Shown: positions 19,495 through 30,893 of the stretch, in pieces
Layout of the letters: each line of letters opens with the position of its first letter
How positions within the stretch are numbered: position 1 is the first letter of the stretch
From: Pseudomonas fluorescens HK44
Lineage (GTDB): Bacteria; Pseudomonadota; Gammaproteobacteria; Pseudomonadales; Pseudomonadaceae
DNA length: 64,000 bases
Direction of reading: 5' to 3'
NCBI RefSeq assembly: GCF_000217955.3
Contig: NZ_AFOY02000015.1
Coordinates: forward strand, 682,001 to 746,000
The notes under the pieces: model-generated
Seen by the model: the letters and a program-made list of their open reading frames with translations, nothing else
What the model was told of the DNA's origin: nothing
Database searches by the model: none
Translations under genes and position numbers: made by a program

Positions 19495-20510
19495 GGCGAA
19501 ACCTGATCAGTAGTGGTGGAAGGCAGACCGTCGACAGTGACAACGGGAGCAGGACTAGCGGGTTTGTTACGTAGGATTTTTTCGATAAAGAACCGCGGAC
19601 GGGCGCGGACATCGCTGTACATGCGGCCCAGGTATTCACCCAGAAGGCCCATGCCGATGAATTGGCCACCAGTGAACACAAAGAGCACGGCGAACAGTAC
19701 GAAGGTGCCACCACCCGCCCAGCTGGCGCCGAAGATCAGGCGCAGGAAGATCAGCAGGAAGGCAAACAACATGCCCAGCGCCGCCAGACTGAAACCGATG
19801 ATGCTCAGCAGTCGCAGCGGGGTAGTGGTCATGCAGGTCAGCAGATCGAACATCAGGCTGATCAGGCGCATCGGGCTGTACTTCGACTCGCCATGCTCGC
19901 GCTCGGCGTGCTGCACCAGAATCTCGGTGGTGTGGCGGGCAAAGCTGTTGGCCAGGATCGGGATGAAGGTGCTGCGTTCACGGCAGGCCAGCATGGCGTC
20001 GACGATGGTGCGGCGGTAGGCGCGCAGCATGCAGCCGTAATCGCTCATGGCGACACCGGTGGAACGTTGCACGGCCAGGTTGATCAGTTTCGACGGCCAG
20101 CGGCGCAGGGCCGAGTCCTGGCGATTGTTGCGCACGGTGGCAACCACGTCGTAGCCCAGTTCGGCCTGTTCCACCAGACGGGGGATTTCTTCCGGCGGGT
20201 TCTGCAGGTCGGCGTCGAGGGTAATGACCACATCGCCTTTGCAATGCTCGAAACCGGCCATGATTGCCGCGTGCTGGCCGTAGTTGCGATTGAGAATGAC
20301 CGCGACGACCTGGCTGCCTTCACGCTCGGCGGCTTCTTCGAGAATTTGCGCCGAATTGTCGCGGCTGCCGTCGTCGACCAGGACGATTTCGTACTCGTGT
20401 TTGAGTAGCTGACAGGCCGCTTCGGTCCGGCGCAGCAATTCAGGCAAGCTTTCTTCTTCGTTGTAGACCGGGATAACGATCGACACGCAGTTAATTGGAT
20501 ATGGCTTCAA
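19491..20510 (-). CDS. arnC: Undecaprenyl-phosphate 4-deoxy-4-formamido-L-arabinose transferase ArnC
   Basis: A 339-residue family-2 glycosyltransferase with a cytoplasmic GT-A domain ([42 protein letters not shown]) and two C-terminal membrane spans around residues 235-300. It attaches the formylated aminoarabinose to undecaprenyl phosphate at the inner membrane. The gene begins five bases after the arnB stop and overlaps arnA. Confidence 0.95.
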   Translation of the reverse strand: MKPYPINCVSIVIPVYNEEESLPELLRRTEAACQLLKHEYEIVLVDDGSRDNSAQILEEAAEREGSQVVAVILNRNYGQHAAIMAGFEHCKGDVVITLDADLQNPPEEIPRLVEQAELGYDVVATVRNNRQDSALRRWPSKLINLAVQRSTGVAMSDYGCMLRAYRRTIVDAMLACRERSTFIPILANSFARHTTEILVQHAEREHGESKYSPMRLISLMFDLLTCMTTTPLRLLSIIGFSLAALGMLFAFLLIFLRLIFGASWAGGGTFVLFAVLFVFTGGQFIGMGLLGEYLGRMYSDVRARPRFFIEKILRNKPASPAPVVTVDGLPSTTTDQVSP

Positions 20511-20515
20511 AGGCT

Positions 20516-21655
20516 TCAGTCCAGAATGTTTTCAATGGCGCCAACGACGCGTTCGACATCGTCGGTAGTCATGTCGGGGAACAGCGGGATCGAGCACAGT
20601 CGTGCCGAGTTCCATTCGGTGTTGGGCAAATGAATGCCCGGGAATCGCTGGCGGTAGTAAGTGTGCAGGTGGGTGGCCACAAAGTGAATACCCGTACCGA
20701 TATTCTGTTCTTGCAAGGCCTTCATGAACGCCTCGCGATCCATCCCGCAACGCTCGGCGTCGATACGCAGGATAAACAGGTGCCAGGCGTGTTGTTGCGG
20801 GTAGGTCGGCACACTCAGCGGTTGTACCGGCAGGCCTTCGAGGCGTTGCAGGTAGGTCTGCGCCAATGCTGTGCGCTTGGCGTTGATCTCGTCCAGGCGC
20901 TGCAATTGCACCAGTGCAATGGCTGCGTTGATGTCGGCCAGGTTGTACTTGAAGCCCGGCTCGATGACCATGGCCTGCGGTTTACGGCCGTGGGTCAGGC
21001 GATCGTAGGCGTCTACGCCGAGGCCGTGAAACTTGAGCATGCGCACTCGATCCGCCAGCGCCTGATTGTCGCTGACGAACATTGCACCTTCGGCGCAGGT
21101 CATGTTCTTGATCGCGTGGAACGAGAAGATCGCGGTGCCCTGAGCGCCAATGGCGCGGCCACGGTAACGGGTGCCGGCAGCATGGGCGGCGTCTTCGATG
21201 ACGGCGATGCCATGTTTGTCTGCCAGCGCATAGAGCGGGTCGAGATCAAACGCGGCACCGGCGTAGTGCACCGGGATGATGGCTTTGGTGCGCGGGGTAA
21301 TGGCGGCTTCGATGGCCTGTACGTCGGTCATCAGGGTGTCGCGGTCGACATCGACAAATACCGGGGTAGCGCCCAACAGGCAGATCATGTTGGCGGTCGA
21401 GACCCAGGTCTGCGACGGCGTGATCACCTCATCGCCAGGCCCGATGCCCAGGGCCAGCAGCGTGATGTGCATGCCGCCGGTGGCCGAAGACAGGGCTACG
21501 GCGTGCTGGCAACCTGTGTACTGTGCGAATTGCTCCTCCAGCTCCTGGTTCTTCGGCCCGGTAGTGATCCAGCCGGAGCGCAACACCTGTTCAACGGCGG
21601 CGATTTCTTCATCACCGATACTTGGGCGAGAGAAGGGGAGAAAAGCCTGATTCAT
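20516..21655 (-). CDS. arnB: UDP-4-amino-4-deoxy-L-arabinose--oxoglutarate aminotransferase ArnB
   Basis: A 379-residue PLP-dependent DegT/DnrJ/EryC1-family aminotransferase that makes UDP-aminoarabinose from the 4-keto sugar using glutamate. The start [18 protein letters not shown] is the family N-terminus; [16 protein letters not shown] and the lysine in [16 protein letters not shown] mark the cofactor site. The frame extends upstream to 21712, but the ATG at 21655 gives the normal length. It is the first gene of the nine-gene minus-strand arn transcript. Confidence 0.95.
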   Translation of the reverse strand: MNQAFLPFSRPSIGDEEIAAVEQVLRSGWITTGPKNQELEEQFAQYTGCQHAVALSSATGGMHITLLALGIGPGDEVITPSQTWVSTANMICLLGATPVFVDVDRDTLMTDVQAIEAAITPRTKAIIPVHYAGAAFDLDPLYALADKHGIAVIEDAAHAAGTRYRGRAIGAQGTAIFSFHAIKNMTCAEGAMFVSDNQALADRVRMLKFHGLGVDAYDRLTHGRKPQAMVIEPGFKYNLADINAAIALVQLQRLDEINAKRTALAQTYLQRLEGLPVQPLSVPTYPQQHAWHLFILRIDAERCGMDREAFMKALQEQNIGTGIHFVATHLHTYYRQRFPGIHLPNTEWNSARLCSIPLFPDMTTDDVERVVGAIENILD

Positions 21656-22115
21656 GTGGACCTCGGGTTTGGATATGTCAACAGCCCTGGTAGGCGGCAA
21701 GTCGTGGCACAACTTGCGAATCAGCTTGAAGCGGTGCTTCGAAGCGAAATCGGTGACAGCGTAGACGAAAAAACGAAAAGTATATCAAGCAGTTAACCAA
21801 TCTTTTGGAAAAAGTGCACTAATTGACTTTTATTTTGTCGCTCGGCAGTTTGAGTGACCCAAAGGCATCGCTCCGGATGCGCAGAGGGTAATCTCGAAAA
21901 TGTGAAAGGGACATGAAAAACCGGTGTCGAGAATGTTTAACTGTAACCTTTACAGCAAATGTTCAGGGTTTTTCAACGCTTAAAGTCCTTTCTGACCGCT
22001 ATTGCCATCTTCCAGGTGCTGCGAAGAAAACCACCACTTAGCCCGCACATCACCAAAAATGAAAGTTAAGAGGTGGCTAAGACTACTTCAACCCGAGTCT
22101 GCGTCAAGCTCCAAG
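21656..22115. promoter_or_regulatory. arn operon upstream region
   Basis: 460 bases of A+T-rich non-coding sequence between arnB and the downstream end of the iron-transporter operon. It must contain the arn promoter. A direct repeat resembling a PmrA box, GTTAAG-N5-GCTAAG on the plus strand (22065-22081), lies about 410 bases from arnB; its orientation and distance make it a weak candidate. TTAA-rich stretches also occur near 21791 and 21937. No coding frame was recognised. Confidence 0.5.
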
Positions 22116-23222
22116 CTATGACGTCGCAACCGCTTGGCGGCGAACAGGCTCAGTCAACACATGCGCCAGACCCAGAGTCGAAATGTGGACCAGGCTGCCA
22201 GCGGCAGGTGCATGCACCCCGGAACTGCGAACCAGTAACGAGCGGCTCGCTGACTGCCCATCCGCAGCAAGTGAAGGTCGCTTCAGTTCCACCGTCAAGG
22301 TGCAGGTATTGCCGCCAAAGTCGCGATCGGTTACCACCCCGATGCAGCCGTCCACCTGCGCCAGATCGGCGGGCTGACTGGAAATCTGCAATTGCTCGGG
22401 CCGCAACATGATCTGCGTCGCGCCGTTTTGTGAGGTATTGCTGACTTGAACCCGGCCCAGGTCGCAGGTTGCGTGGCCATTTTCGACCCACGCCGGCATG
22501 ACCACGGCATCACCGAGGAACAGCGCCGTTTCTTCATCTTGAGGATGCAGGTACAGGTCCATCGGTTGGCCGGTCTGCACCAGCCGGCCCTGACGCATCA
22601 CGGCCAGTTGATCAGCAAATGACAAGGCTTCGGACTGATCGTGAGTCACCAGGATGGTGGTCACGCCAGTGTCTGACAGAAGCTTGGCAACCATCTTGCG
22701 CATGGACGCCCGCAGGCCGGTGTCCAGTGCCGAGAAGGGTTCATCCAGCAGCATCAGCCGAGGTCGTTGCGCCAAGGCTCGGGCCAGGGCGACCCGTTGC
22801 TGCTGACCACCGGAAAGCTCGTGCGGCCAGCGCTGGCTCATGCGTGCATCCAGCGACACCATGTCCATCAACTCGGCGACGCGTTCCTGTTTCAAGGCGG
22901 CGTCACCCGACAGTCCAAAGGCAATGTTGCCGGCAACGGTCATGTGTGGAAACAACGCACCGTCCTGCGGTACATAACCAATCATGCGCTGATGCGCGGG
23001 GACTTCGGTCGAGCCGTCGACCAGCGTCTGGCCGTTGAGCGAGATACTGCCCGAATCGGGAAACTCGAACCCTGCAATCATCCGCAGCAAGGTGGTCTTG
23101 CCGGAGCCGGAAGGGCCGACGATGGCCGTGCGGCTGCCCGCAGGCACTGACAGGCTGACGTTGTCCAGGGCAGGCAGGGCGCCGAAGGTTTTGTAGATGG
23201 AGTTCAGTTCGAGAGCGTTCAT
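22116..23222 (-). CDS. Iron(III) ABC transporter ATP-binding protein (FbpC-like)
   Basis: A 368-residue ATPase of the iron/polyamine/sulfate subgroup. Walker A is [19 protein letters not shown], the signature [15 protein letters not shown], and Walker [13 protein letters not shown]; residues beyond about 240 form a TOBE-type regulatory domain (PEQLQISSQ). The ATG at 23222 overlaps the permease stop by four bases and gives a normal start ([14 protein letters not shown]); the 40-residue upstream extension is rejected. It completes a binding protein, permease, ATPase operon read leftward. Confidence 0.92.
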   Translation of the reverse strand: MNALELNSIYKTFGALPALDNVSLSVPAGSRTAIVGPSGSGKTTLLRMIAGFEFPDSGSISLNGQTLVDGSTEVPAHQRMIGYVPQDGALFPHMTVAGNIAFGLSGDAALKQERVAELMDMVSLDARMSQRWPHELSGGQQQRVALARALAQRPRLMLLDEPFSALDTGLRASMRKMVAKLLSDTGVTTILVTHDQSEALSFADQLAVMRQGRLVQTGQPMDLYLHPQDEETALFLGDAVVMPAWVENGHATCDLGRVQVSNTSQNGATQIMLRPEQLQISSQPADLAQVDGCIGVVTDRDFGGNTCTLTVELKRPSLAADGQSASRSLLVRSSGVHAPAAGSLVHISTLGLAHVLTEPVRRQAVATS

Positions 23223-24841
23223 CGGCCTGCCGTGCGTTTGGATTGATGATAGAGAAGCGCGGTCAACGGAAGCGAAAGCAAAATCATGATCAGCGCGTAA
23301 GGTGCCGCTGCGGCGTAGTCGATTTCGCTGGTCATGGCCCAAAAACCGGTGGCCAGGGTGCGGGTGCCACTCGGCGAGAGCAACAGGGTCGCGGTCAGTT
23401 CATTGGTGATCGCCAGAAACACCAGCGCTGCACCGGCGGCGGCCCCCGGTGCGGCCAGGCGCATGGTAATCAGCCAGAGCGCCTGGCTCGGCGAACGGCC
23501 CAGACTGCGGGCGATATTTTCCAGCTCTACCGGTGCCTGGGCAATACCGGCGCGCAAACTGACCAGTGCCCGTGGCAAGAACATCAGCAGGTACGCCAAC
23601 AGCACCGTGATGCTGGTCTGGTAAATCGGCCGGGCAAAGCTGATGGTGACGGTCACCAGCGCCAGTGCCACGACAATACCCGGCAATGAACTGGTGATGT
23701 AGTTGCAGCTTTCCAGGATGCGATGCAGGCGCCCCGGCGAACGTATCGACAACCAGGCCACCGGAACGGCCGCGCAAGTGGTGATGATCGCGCCGACACT
23801 CGCCAGAACGAGGGTCTGCTTCAATGCCGGGAGGATTTCCGCCATGCGCCAGACGTCTGCGCCACCGGCAATCAACCATTGGGCCAGGGTAATCAGCGGC
23901 ACGCCGAGTGCCAGCACGCTGGTGATGATTGGCAGTAACAGTGCCGCGACTTTGGTGTTGCGTGTCAGCCGCTGGGTCCGTTGCAGGCGTGCGCTGCCGG
24001 AGCCGACCCGTGCGTAACGGGCATGGCCACGGGAGGCGGACTCGGCGGTCAGCATCAGCAGGCAGCACAGCGCCAGAACCCCGGCCAGCATGTTCGCCGC
24101 CGGACCGTTGAAGCTCGACTGGAACTGGTCGAAGATCGCTGTGGTGAAGGTGTCGAAGCGAATCATCGCGTACAGGCCATATTCGGCCAGCAAGTGCAGC
24201 CCGACCAGCAAGGCGCCACCACAGATGGCCAGGCGCAGTTGCGGCAGCACGACCCGGAAAAACACCGCCCAGGGCTTCAGGCCCAACGATTCGGAGACAT
24301 CTTCGATGGCCGGATCAAGACGCCGCAGGGTGGCGGCGATGGGTAGATAGAGGAACGGGAAGTAGGCGATAACCGAAACCAGTACCCCGGCAAACAATCC
24401 GTGAATCGGTGGTACCAGGCTGACCCAGGCATAACTGTGGACAAAGGCCGGCACCGCAATCGGTGCCGTCGCCAGCACCGACCAGAGGCGGCGGCCTGGC
24501 AAGTCGGTGCGTTCGGTCAACCAGGCGAGTGCCACGCCCAGTGCGATACATAAAGGAATCGTGATCACCACCAGTAGAACGGTGTTGATCAAAAGTTCGG
24601 CGACCCGAGGTCGCAAGACCAGCTCGGCGATTGTCGCCCAGCCGGTCTTGATGGAAATGCCGATGACAAACGCCAGCGGCAGCAGCGCCAGCAACGACAC
24701 CAGAATGGAAATTGCGATCACCCACATACCGCCGCGCCCTCTGCGAGCGCGGCGAGGGTGTGGTCGTGGGCTGGCCAGAGTCACCGCAAGGGCGACCCCG
24801 GCTACTTCAGCAGATTCTGGCAACGTGACTGGCTTGGACAT
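23219..24841 (-). CDS. Iron(III) ABC transporter permease (FbpB-like)
   Basis: A 540-residue fused permease with about twelve spans and two transport domains, the arrangement typical of FbpB/SfuB/HitB. The first EAA-like loop is [20 protein letters not shown] and the second [20 protein letters not shown]. It would conduct Fe3+ delivered by the upstream periplasmic binding protein. It begins four bases after that gene's stop and overlaps the ATPase gene, so the three are co-transcribed. Confidence 0.93.
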   Translation of the reverse strand: MSKPVTLPESAEVAGVALAVTLASPRPHPRRARRGRGGMWVIAISILVSLLALLPLAFVIGISIKTGWATIAELVLRPRVAELLINTVLLVVITIPLCIALGVALAWLTERTDLPGRRLWSVLATAPIAVPAFVHSYAWVSLVPPIHGLFAGVLVSVIAYFPFLYLPIAATLRRLDPAIEDVSESLGLKPWAVFFRVVLPQLRLAICGGALLVGLHLLAEYGLYAMIRFDTFTTAIFDQFQSSFNGPAANMLAGVLALCCLLMLTAESASRGHARYARVGSGSARLQRTQRLTRNTKVAALLLPIITSVLALGVPLITLAQWLIAGGADVWRMAEILPALKQTLVLASVGAIITTCAAVPVAWLSIRSPGRLHRILESCNYITSSLPGIVVALALVTVTISFARPIYQTSITVLLAYLLMFLPRALVSLRAGIAQAPVELENIARSLGRSPSQALWLITMRLAAPGAAAGAALVFLAITNELTATLLLSPSGTRTLATGFWAMTSEIDYAAAAPYALIMILLSLPLTALLYHQSKRTAGR

Positions 24842-24845
24842 CGGA

Positions 24846-25862
24846 TTACAACAACCCCGCCTGAGTCATCAGCTCGACAGCTTTTTTGCTGTTGAGTCTG
24901 GAGGCATCGACCACAGGCGCGTCAAGTTGCGCCAGCGGCACCAATTTCGGGTTCGACTCGGCATTCTGGCCAACGGCGTATTCAAACGACTTGCCGTTTT
25001 TCAGAATCGCCTGGCCTTCTTTGCCGGTGATCCACTTCAGGAACGCCTGAGCTTCTTCCTGGTGTTTGCTTGACGCCAGGACAGCGCCACCGGAGAGGCT
25101 GACAAATGCGCCCGGGTCTTTGTGCTTGAAGTAGTGCAGCGAAGTGTTCTTGCTGTTTTCGCCGGTTTTGCTCTGGTCGACGAAGCTGTAGTAGTGGTAG
25201 ATCACGCCGCCTTCGATCTGGCCGGCATTCACTGCCTTGAGCACAGCGCTGTTGCCACGGTAGGCGGTGGCGTTGGCTTTCATGCCTTTCAACCATTCCA
25301 GGGTGGCGGCTTCGCCTTTGAGTTCCAGTACGGCAGCAACGATGGCCTGGAAATCGGCGCCGGCAGGCGAACCGGCCCAACGACCTTTCCAGCTTGGGGA
25401 CGCCAGGTCCATCAGAGACTTCGGCAGATCGGCTTCGGCCAGTTTGCTTTTGTTGTAGACAAACACGGTCGAACGAGCAGCGATGCCCACCCATTTGCCG
25501 TGGGCCGGACGATAGGCCGAACCGATTTGTTCCAGGGTCGACGGCGCAACAGGGGTAAACAGTCCGGCGTTGTCCACCAGCACCATGGCCGGGGAGTTCT
25601 CGGTCAGGAACACGTCTGCCGGGGAGGCCGCACCTTCTTGCACGAGCTGATTGCCCATCTCGCTGTCATCGCCGTTGCGCAGCGTGACCTTGATCCCTGT
25701 TTCATGGGTAAAACCTTCGACCCAGGCCTTGGTCAGGGTCTCATGTTGAGCGTTGTAGACGACGATGCCGTCGCTGCTTGGCGCAGCAAAGACATGGCCA
25801 GCACCCATAAGAGCGGTGGCGAGCAGCGCGGTTTTCAGAAACGAAGGGCGACGGTGATTCAT
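24846..25862 (-). CDS. Periplasmic iron(III)-binding protein (FbpA/FutA-like)
   Basis: A 338-residue extracellular binding protein with a signal peptide ([20 protein letters not shown], cleaved near VFAAP). The mature start [20 protein letters not shown] and the tyrosine cluster in [13 protein letters not shown] are characteristic of transferrin-like ferric-binding proteins, in which neighbouring tyrosines hold Fe3+. It is the first gene of the iron operon, and a near-perfect Fur palindrome lies about 85 bases upstream, so iron repression is very likely. Confidence 0.93.
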   Translation of the reverse strand: MNHRRPSFLKTALLATALMGAGHVFAAPSSDGIVVYNAQHETLTKAWVEGFTHETGIKVTLRNGDDSEMGNQLVQEGAASPADVFLTENSPAMVLVDNAGLFTPVAPSTLEQIGSAYRPAHGKWVGIAARSTVFVYNKSKLAEADLPKSLMDLASPSWKGRWAGSPAGADFQAIVAAVLELKGEAATLEWLKGMKANATAYRGNSAVLKAVNAGQIEGGVIYHYYSFVDQSKTGENSKNTSLHYFKHKDPGAFVSLSGGAVLASSKHQEEAQAFLKWITGKEGQAILKNGKSFEYAVGQNAESNPKLVPLAQLDAPVVDASRLNSKKAVELMTQAGLL

Positions 25863-25947
25863 TTTGTTAGCAGCTCCTGCAGTTTTTTAAGAATCAGGTG
25901 GGCAAGCCTGTCGTTCGGTTCCGCAATCCCTGCTGCCTGCCCCGAAC

Positions 25948-25967
25948 AATGCGAATCATTCGCATAA
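25948..25967. promoter_or_regulatory. Fur box upstream of iron transporter
   Basis: A perfect 17-base palindrome with a central unpaired C, ATGCGAATCATTCGCAT (25949-25965), flanked by A/T. It has the form of pseudomonad Fur sites (repeats of GAAT/ATTC hexamers) and sits upstream of the ferric-binding-protein gene. Repression by Fe2+-Fur is inferred. Confidence 0.82.
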
Positions 25968-26144
25968 ATTTGGTGGCGGCAATGTAGTGCGGGATATGTG
26001 AAAAAAACGTCAAATAAGTCGTTAATCAATGTCGTTTGTATTTAGATTGAGGCGCTGAGGAGGGAGTTTGAAGGACAGAGCGGTTTGAATTCAAATACTA
26101 TCGTCGATGAGGCTCACTGATTTCACGTGAGCCGTGCTGGAAAG

Positions 26145-26179
26145 CATCGAGAGGCCCGTTGGGCCCCTCGATGTTTTTT
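26145..26179. terminator. Hairpin terminator, possibly bidirectional
   Basis: CATCGAGAGGCCC and GGGCCCCTCGATG form a 13-pair stem with one imperfect pair and a three-base loop, followed by six T residues on the plus strand and preceded by A's on the minus strand. It lies directly at the stop of the minus-strand glycosyltransferase, which it probably terminates. Confidence 0.75.
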
Positions 26180-27714
26180 CATTGGGCGGGGGCGTTGGGG
26201 ATGAAGGCGACGCTGGCGTCCGAGCGCGGATGCAGCAGCCGTTCACCGTTGTCTGGTTGCGTGATGATGGCCTGATGGTCGGCGCTCAGGTAGTTCAACG
26301 GCAGCTGATCGCCACGTTTGTATTGCGCGACAATGATGGTGCGCTGTGGGTCCCACTGCTGACCACTGGTCTTTTCCAGCCACGCCATGAACTGTGCGGT
26401 GGTGCCTTCGCGAGGGAAGTCCTTGCTTTCGGGAACGTAGTAGAAAGGCGCGCCGTCGTTTTGCAGGTACATCGGGACTTTGTTGTCGACCTCGACCATC
26501 ACCATCCGCCATTGATTCCACGGTGCGATCAGGCTGGCCTGAGCCTTGACGTCCTTGCCGAACTGCACGACGCCGCCACCACCGTTGCTCCACGGCGCGA
26601 CAATTCCGAGGATCAGCAGCAGCAGGACCGTTGTGACGCCAAAGCCGATTTTCAGCCCACGCCCTTCGGTCTTGCCGGCAGCACGCCGTTCTTCCATGCG
26701 CCGGGTGACCCACCAGGCTGCCAGCAACTGTGCAAACGGCACCAGCGGCAACACGTAGTAACTGCGTCGGCTACCACTGGCCGTGAAGAACAGGAACAGC
26801 AAACCCAGGCCCCAGATCAGCCAGCGGGTATTGGGTTCGAGCGTGCGCCAGTTGCGAGCGGCGACCCACAGCCCAAGCACCCAGAATGGTGCCCATGGCA
26901 GGGTGTAGACCGGCAAGTAGATCAAATAGGTATAAATCGGCCCGAATTGGTCGAACGGTTGGAAAAACCGCACCACGTTTTCCCGGAACACCAATCCCAG
27001 ACCGCTTTGGCCGTAGGTGGGTGCGCCGAAAAAATGCGACAAGACGAACGGCACCGCGTAAACCACGCCGCCAACCAGCAGGGCAACGCACAGGCGCGCG
27101 TTGAGGTGGCGCTTCCAGCGGCCTTCTTGCAGCAGATGCGGCAACAGCACCAGGCCCGGCAGGATGAACCCGATCAGGCCTTTGAACAGCGAGGTCACGG
27201 ACAGCAGCAGGAAGAACACGCAGTAGCGACCGAGTCGCGTGTCGTCCGGGCCGCGCCAATACCACCAGATCGCCGCCAACACACCGCATACGGTCAGAAT
27301 GTCAGCCGTCGCGACCCGGGCCCAAAAGACGAAATAGAAGGTGGTTGCCAGCATCCAGCCAGCGATCAGTCCGGTGCCTTTGCGAAACAGCTGTTCGCCG
27401 GTCAGGTAGACCAGCCAGACACTCAGCCACGCCGCAATCACCGAAGACAGGCGCAATGACCAGTGGCCCAGCCCTCCCGTAAACCAGGTGGTGGCGGTAA
27501 TCAACCAGTAGGAGGGCAACGGCTTGTCATAATAGGGGCCGCCCATGAGGTAAGGGTCAAAGTAGTTATTGGTTTGCAGCATTTGCAAAGCGATGTTCGC
27601 CCAACGGGTTTCCGGGCCCCAAAGTTCCCGTGTGCCCAGTCCCAATAACAGGAGTAGCGCTGAAACCCCCAGCAGGATCAGCAGCGCGCGTGTTTCCGTT
27701 TCCCGCGACTTCAT
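26179..27714 (-). CDS. Family-39 glycosyltransferase (ArnT-related)
   Basis: A 511-residue polytopic membrane protein of the GT39/ArnT superfamily. The first periplasmic loop contains TRELWGPETRWANIALQML, parallel to ArnT's DETRYAQ motif but with PET in place of DET, and YYDKPLPSYWLITATTW, parallel to the EKP motif. About twelve spans and a C-terminal periplasmic domain follow. It is the third GT39 gene in the window and lies directly downstream of a second ArnT. It probably transfers a sugar from undecaprenyl phosphate to lipid A, core or a protein; specificity is unknown. Confidence 0.85.
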   Translation of the reverse strand: MKSRETETRALLILLGVSALLLLLGLGTRELWGPETRWANIALQMLQTNNYFDPYLMGGPYYDKPLPSYWLITATTWFTGGLGHWSLRLSSVIAAWLSVWLVYLTGEQLFRKGTGLIAGWMLATTFYFVFWARVATADILTVCGVLAAIWWYWRGPDDTRLGRYCVFFLLLSVTSLFKGLIGFILPGLVLLPHLLQEGRWKRHLNARLCVALLVGGVVYAVPFVLSHFFGAPTYGQSGLGLVFRENVVRFFQPFDQFGPIYTYLIYLPVYTLPWAPFWVLGLWVAARNWRTLEPNTRWLIWGLGLLFLFFTASGSRRSYYVLPLVPFAQLLAAWWVTRRMEERRAAGKTEGRGLKIGFGVTTVLLLLILGIVAPWSNGGGGVVQFGKDVKAQASLIAPWNQWRMVMVEVDNKVPMYLQNDGAPFYYVPESKDFPREGTTAQFMAWLEKTSGQQWDPQRTIIVAQYKRGDQLPLNYLSADHQAIITQPDNGERLLHPRSDASVAFIPNAPAQ

Positions 27715-27868
27715 GTGGTATTTCCCTTCGGTCTCGACCGCCAGCTGCAGGATTGCGCCGTGCTTTTGAACGCCGCAACCTGCGCGCCGGGGTCAGAAAA
27801 TGCAGATCTCTACTTGCCGGGTGATGAGGTGCACATCGTCACCCGGTAAACCCGCGTAGCAGGAATAT

Positions 27869-29518
27869 TCAGGGCAGTTGCGGGAAAATCAGGATCTCCA
27901 GTTCGCCCCGTTTGTAGTGCTTGCCATCGATCGGCAGCAGCAAGATTTCCTGCTCTTCCAACGCATTTTTCACGCGCATGACCACACCCACCGAACCCTT
28001 TTTACGGGCTTCGGACATCCACTGCTGGACACTGTTCATGTCGACTTTGCGGTGTGCGGCCTCAGGGAAATCAGTACCGTACTTCAACTCACCCACCGTG
28101 TTGTACAGGTCGACTTGCGGGCGTTTCAGGCGCCAGGACAATGCCGAAGCCGCACCCAAATCGTTACTCAGCAGCGAAGTGGTCTCGTTCAATTCCTGAA
28201 CATGCTCGGCGATGAACTGGTCAGGCATTTTGCTGTTGACGACGACCGCTGGCATGGCGGCTGGCAACAGGGCGACCAGTAGCCAGATCCCCAGCGCCGG
28301 AGTGGCCCAATAGACCAGCGGCCGGAGGGCTTGCAGGGCGTTGGCGATGATCCAGCCGGCCAACACGATGAAGCCCAGCGACAGGGTGAACATTTCGGTG
28401 TTTTCAAAGATTGGCCTGGTGATCTGCAGATAGATCAGGACAATCAGGGCAATCGTCGCGATCGCAACGTTGAGCAAGCCGTTGATGCGAATCGCCCGGC
28501 CACGGGCCTCGCTCACCAGATCGATCAGGGTGCTGGCCATCAGCAAGGCCAGCGGCAGCAGGCACGGCATGATATAGGTTGGCAGCTTGCCTTTGCTCAG
28601 ACTGAAAAATACCAGCGGCAGGAGCATCCACAGCAACAGGAAACCGGTGGTGTTCTGAGTCTTGTTTTTCCAGGCCTGAACCAGTGTCGAGGGCAACAGG
28701 GCCGCCCACGGCAGACTCGAAACCACCATGATCGGCAGGAAGAACCACCACGGCCGGGTGTGCTGGGCATCGTCGGCGGCGAACCGGCGGATGTGCTCTT
28801 GCCAGAAGAAGTACCGCCAGAAGTCGGGTTCGTGACTATTGATCGCCAGCACCCACGGCAGGCTGACGATGATGGCGACGACCATCGCTACCAGGCCATA
28901 GCGCAGCAATTCACCAAAGCGCTTTTGCCAGATCATGTAAGGCAGTGCGATCAACACCGGCAACAGCCACGCAAGGAACCCCTTGGTCAGGAAGCCCATG
29001 CCACAGGCGAAGCCGAGCAGGGCCCAGGCACCGAGTTTGCTGCGTGGGGTTTTGTTATCCAGGGCAAACCACAGGGCAACCAGGCTCAGGTTGACCCAGA
29101 AGGTGAACTGCGGATCGAGGTTGGAGTAGCCAGCCTGGCCGGCGATCAGGCCGAAGCTCATGTAGAGCAGGGCAGCCGCGAAACTTTTGCGCGGATCGTT
29201 CCACAGGCGACGGGCGATCAGATACGCCAGCCACACACTCAGCCCGGTGGCGACTGCCGAGGCAATACGCACGCCAAACAGGTTTTCGCCGAAAATCGCC
29301 TGACCGATGGCAATCATCCAGTAACCGGCAATGGGCTTCTCGAAGTAGCGAAAGCCCATGAAGTGCGGAGACACCCAGTCACCGCTCAGCAACATCTCCT
29401 GGCTGATCTGCGCGTAGCGGGGTTCGTCAGGAATCCATAACCCGTGGCCAACCATCGGCAACAGGTAGAACAGGCCGAAGGCCAACAACAGGCAGGGTAG
29501 AGCCCAGCGCTTGATCAT
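27869..29518 (-). CDS. arnT: Second lipid A aminoarabinose transferase (ArnT2)
   Basis: A 549-residue protein closely similar to the ArnT at 14973-16622, sharing for example [20 protein letters not shown] (DEP here against DET there), [18 protein letters not shown] and [21 protein letters not shown] choose the ATG at 29518 ([15 protein letters not shown]), which aligns with the first ArnT; a TTG-started extension to 29572 is unlikely. It is a recent-looking paralogue outside the operon. It may use the same lipid-linked sugar with a different lipid A phosphate, or respond to a different signal. Confidence 0.9.
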   Translation of the reverse strand: MIKRWALPCLLLAFGLFYLLPMVGHGLWIPDEPRYAQISQEMLLSGDWVSPHFMGFRYFEKPIAGYWMIAIGQAIFGENLFGVRIASAVATGLSVWLAYLIARRLWNDPRKSFAAALLYMSFGLIAGQAGYSNLDPQFTFWVNLSLVALWFALDNKTPRSKLGAWALLGFACGMGFLTKGFLAWLLPVLIALPYMIWQKRFGELLRYGLVAMVVAIIVSLPWVLAINSHEPDFWRYFFWQEHIRRFAADDAQHTRPWWFFLPIMVVSSLPWAALLPSTLVQAWKNKTQNTTGFLLLWMLLPLVFFSLSKGKLPTYIMPCLLPLALLMASTLIDLVSEARGRAIRINGLLNVAIATIALIVLIYLQITRPIFENTEMFTLSLGFIVLAGWIIANALQALRPLVYWATPALGIWLLVALLPAAMPAVVVNSKMPDQFIAEHVQELNETTSLLSNDLGAASALSWRLKRPQVDLYNTVGELKYGTDFPEAAHRKVDMNSVQQWMSEARKKGSVGVVMRVKNALEEQEILLLPIDGKHYKRGELEILIFPQLP

Positions 29519-30044
29519 TTGACTCGTGCTCCCTGCGACTTCATGCGACGGTTCGGATTGCTGTACGAGCAATCAGTAAAGTGATGCGTGACGAGTATTG
29601 TTTTTCGCTTCATGGGACGGCCTTGATACCGGAAGACGTTGCTCGGTTGTTGGTGTTTTTGGTTACGACGTTCGAGGCTGCGCCGGTCTTCTTCAACAAA
29701 GACGCGTGCAGGGGCGCAGGGATCGCTGTGGCGAGCCGGCCGTATTACTCGGCAAAAGGATAAAGTCGACGCATGACATTCCTGGGCCTCCTGGCAGCGG
29801 ACTGGACGGGTGTAGGTGGGTGAGCCGCTGTGAACGGGCAGCGCATGCTACAAGTGGAGCGTCGAGTCTTCCATTGAGGATTTTCCCCAGACAGGCATTC
29901 AAGCGTGAAATCCCCGGATTTCCAGCAACTCGCTGAAAAAATAAAGTTATTCAATTTGTTTCAAATGCACGCGAGCGCTGACGAACTGCCGTAATGGCTT
30001 TATTTAAGTTCGTTAACAACGCTGGCGTGTCCTGGCAAACCGTA
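29519..30044. other. Non-coding stretch between arnT2 and phosphatase gene
   Basis: About 526 bases upstream of the second arnT and downstream of the phosphatase gene, both on the minus strand. It should carry the arnT2 promoter. I see no convincing gene, repeat or terminator; the sequence from about 29930 to 30010 is A+T-rich. Confidence 0.4.
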
Positions 30045-30725
30045 CTATTTGCTGGCGAAGCGCTTATCCAGTACTGCTGGCCAGTCCCCGGAATTCACAA
30101 TGCCGAGCACTTTCAGCTGTCCGTCAGCCGTCACCGAGACGAACAGGGCGCTGGTGTACTGACTGGTAGGCGCATGCTTGAAGCCGGTTTGTTTCTCGAA
30201 GTCGCTGATGCAGCCGCTGTGCGTGACCAGGACCAGATTTCGATGCGCCGTTTTGTGTGCGACCACTTCGTCACGCATGGTCTTGCCGCATTGGGCCAGC
30301 CATTCCTGATGCGATGCCTCTTTGCCAAACATGTACTGCGCGGTTTGCATCGTGCGGGTCGCCGGGCTGCTGAACACATCCGCATGGTCCATGCCCAGGG
30401 CGTTGAAGCCCTTGCCGACGTCAGTCGCTGCCGCGCTGCCTACCTGAGTAATGCCATCGGCTGGGCCCAGGCACGGATTTTTCGACTGATCGCAGCGTTC
30501 GGCATGTCGAACCAGCACCACCACATCACCTGATTGCCAGTGTTGGAATACGCCAGCCGTTGCCATGTGATCACTTTCGGCCAGCATCGCCGGAGACCGG
30601 GGCCATAAGGTGAACCCCGTCACCAAGGCGGCCACTATCACCGCCGACGCCGCTAGCGTGACGTTCAGAAACCGTTTTTTGACCGCTCGTTTAGGCAAGT
30701 CCTTGGGTAGTACCGTATTAACCAC
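30045..30725 (-). CDS. Histidine phosphatase family protein, PmrG/Ais-like
   Basis: A 226-residue protein with an N-terminal membrane anchor (FLNVTLAASAVIVAALVTGF) and a periplasmic histidine-phosphatase domain. The phosphohistidine motif is VVLVRHAERCD; later motifs are SSPATRTMQTAQYMFG and LVLVTHSGCISDF. In enterics the relative Ais/PmrG removes phosphate from LPS core heptose and is controlled by PmrA. Start is uncertain: GTG at 30725 has AGGTGA five bases upstream, with GTG at 30734 an alternative. A PmrA-box-like repeat lies about 170 bases upstream. Its place next to a second arnT and a two-component system supports an envelope role. Confidence 0.78.
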   Translation of the reverse strand: MVNTVLPKDLPKRAVKKRFLNVTLAASAVIVAALVTGFTLWPRSPAMLAESDHMATAGVFQHWQSGDVVVLVRHAERCDQSKNPCLGPADGITQVGSAAATDVGKGFNALGMDHADVFSSPATRTMQTAQYMFGKEASHQEWLAQCGKTMRDEVVAHKTAHRNLVLVTHSGCISDFEKQTGFKHAPTSQYTSALFVSVTADGQLKVLGIVNSGDWPAVLDKRFASK

Positions 30726-30893
30726 GCCTTTCACCTGTAAATCGTATTGGGACGAAGAATTTCGATTCCGTTCAAGCAGGCAGCATAGACAGTTCACGGA
30801 AAACGCGAGCATTGAAGGTCGATTTAGGACGATCAATGTAGAGATGCGCAAGTGGGGGATAAGTGAAACGAATGTGAAAATTTCGCTGGAGCT

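Noticed and set aside
29581..29763. A 60-codon plus-strand frame upstream of arnT2
   Set aside because: No ribosome site, no recognisable motif, and it occupies the expected arnT2 promoter region.
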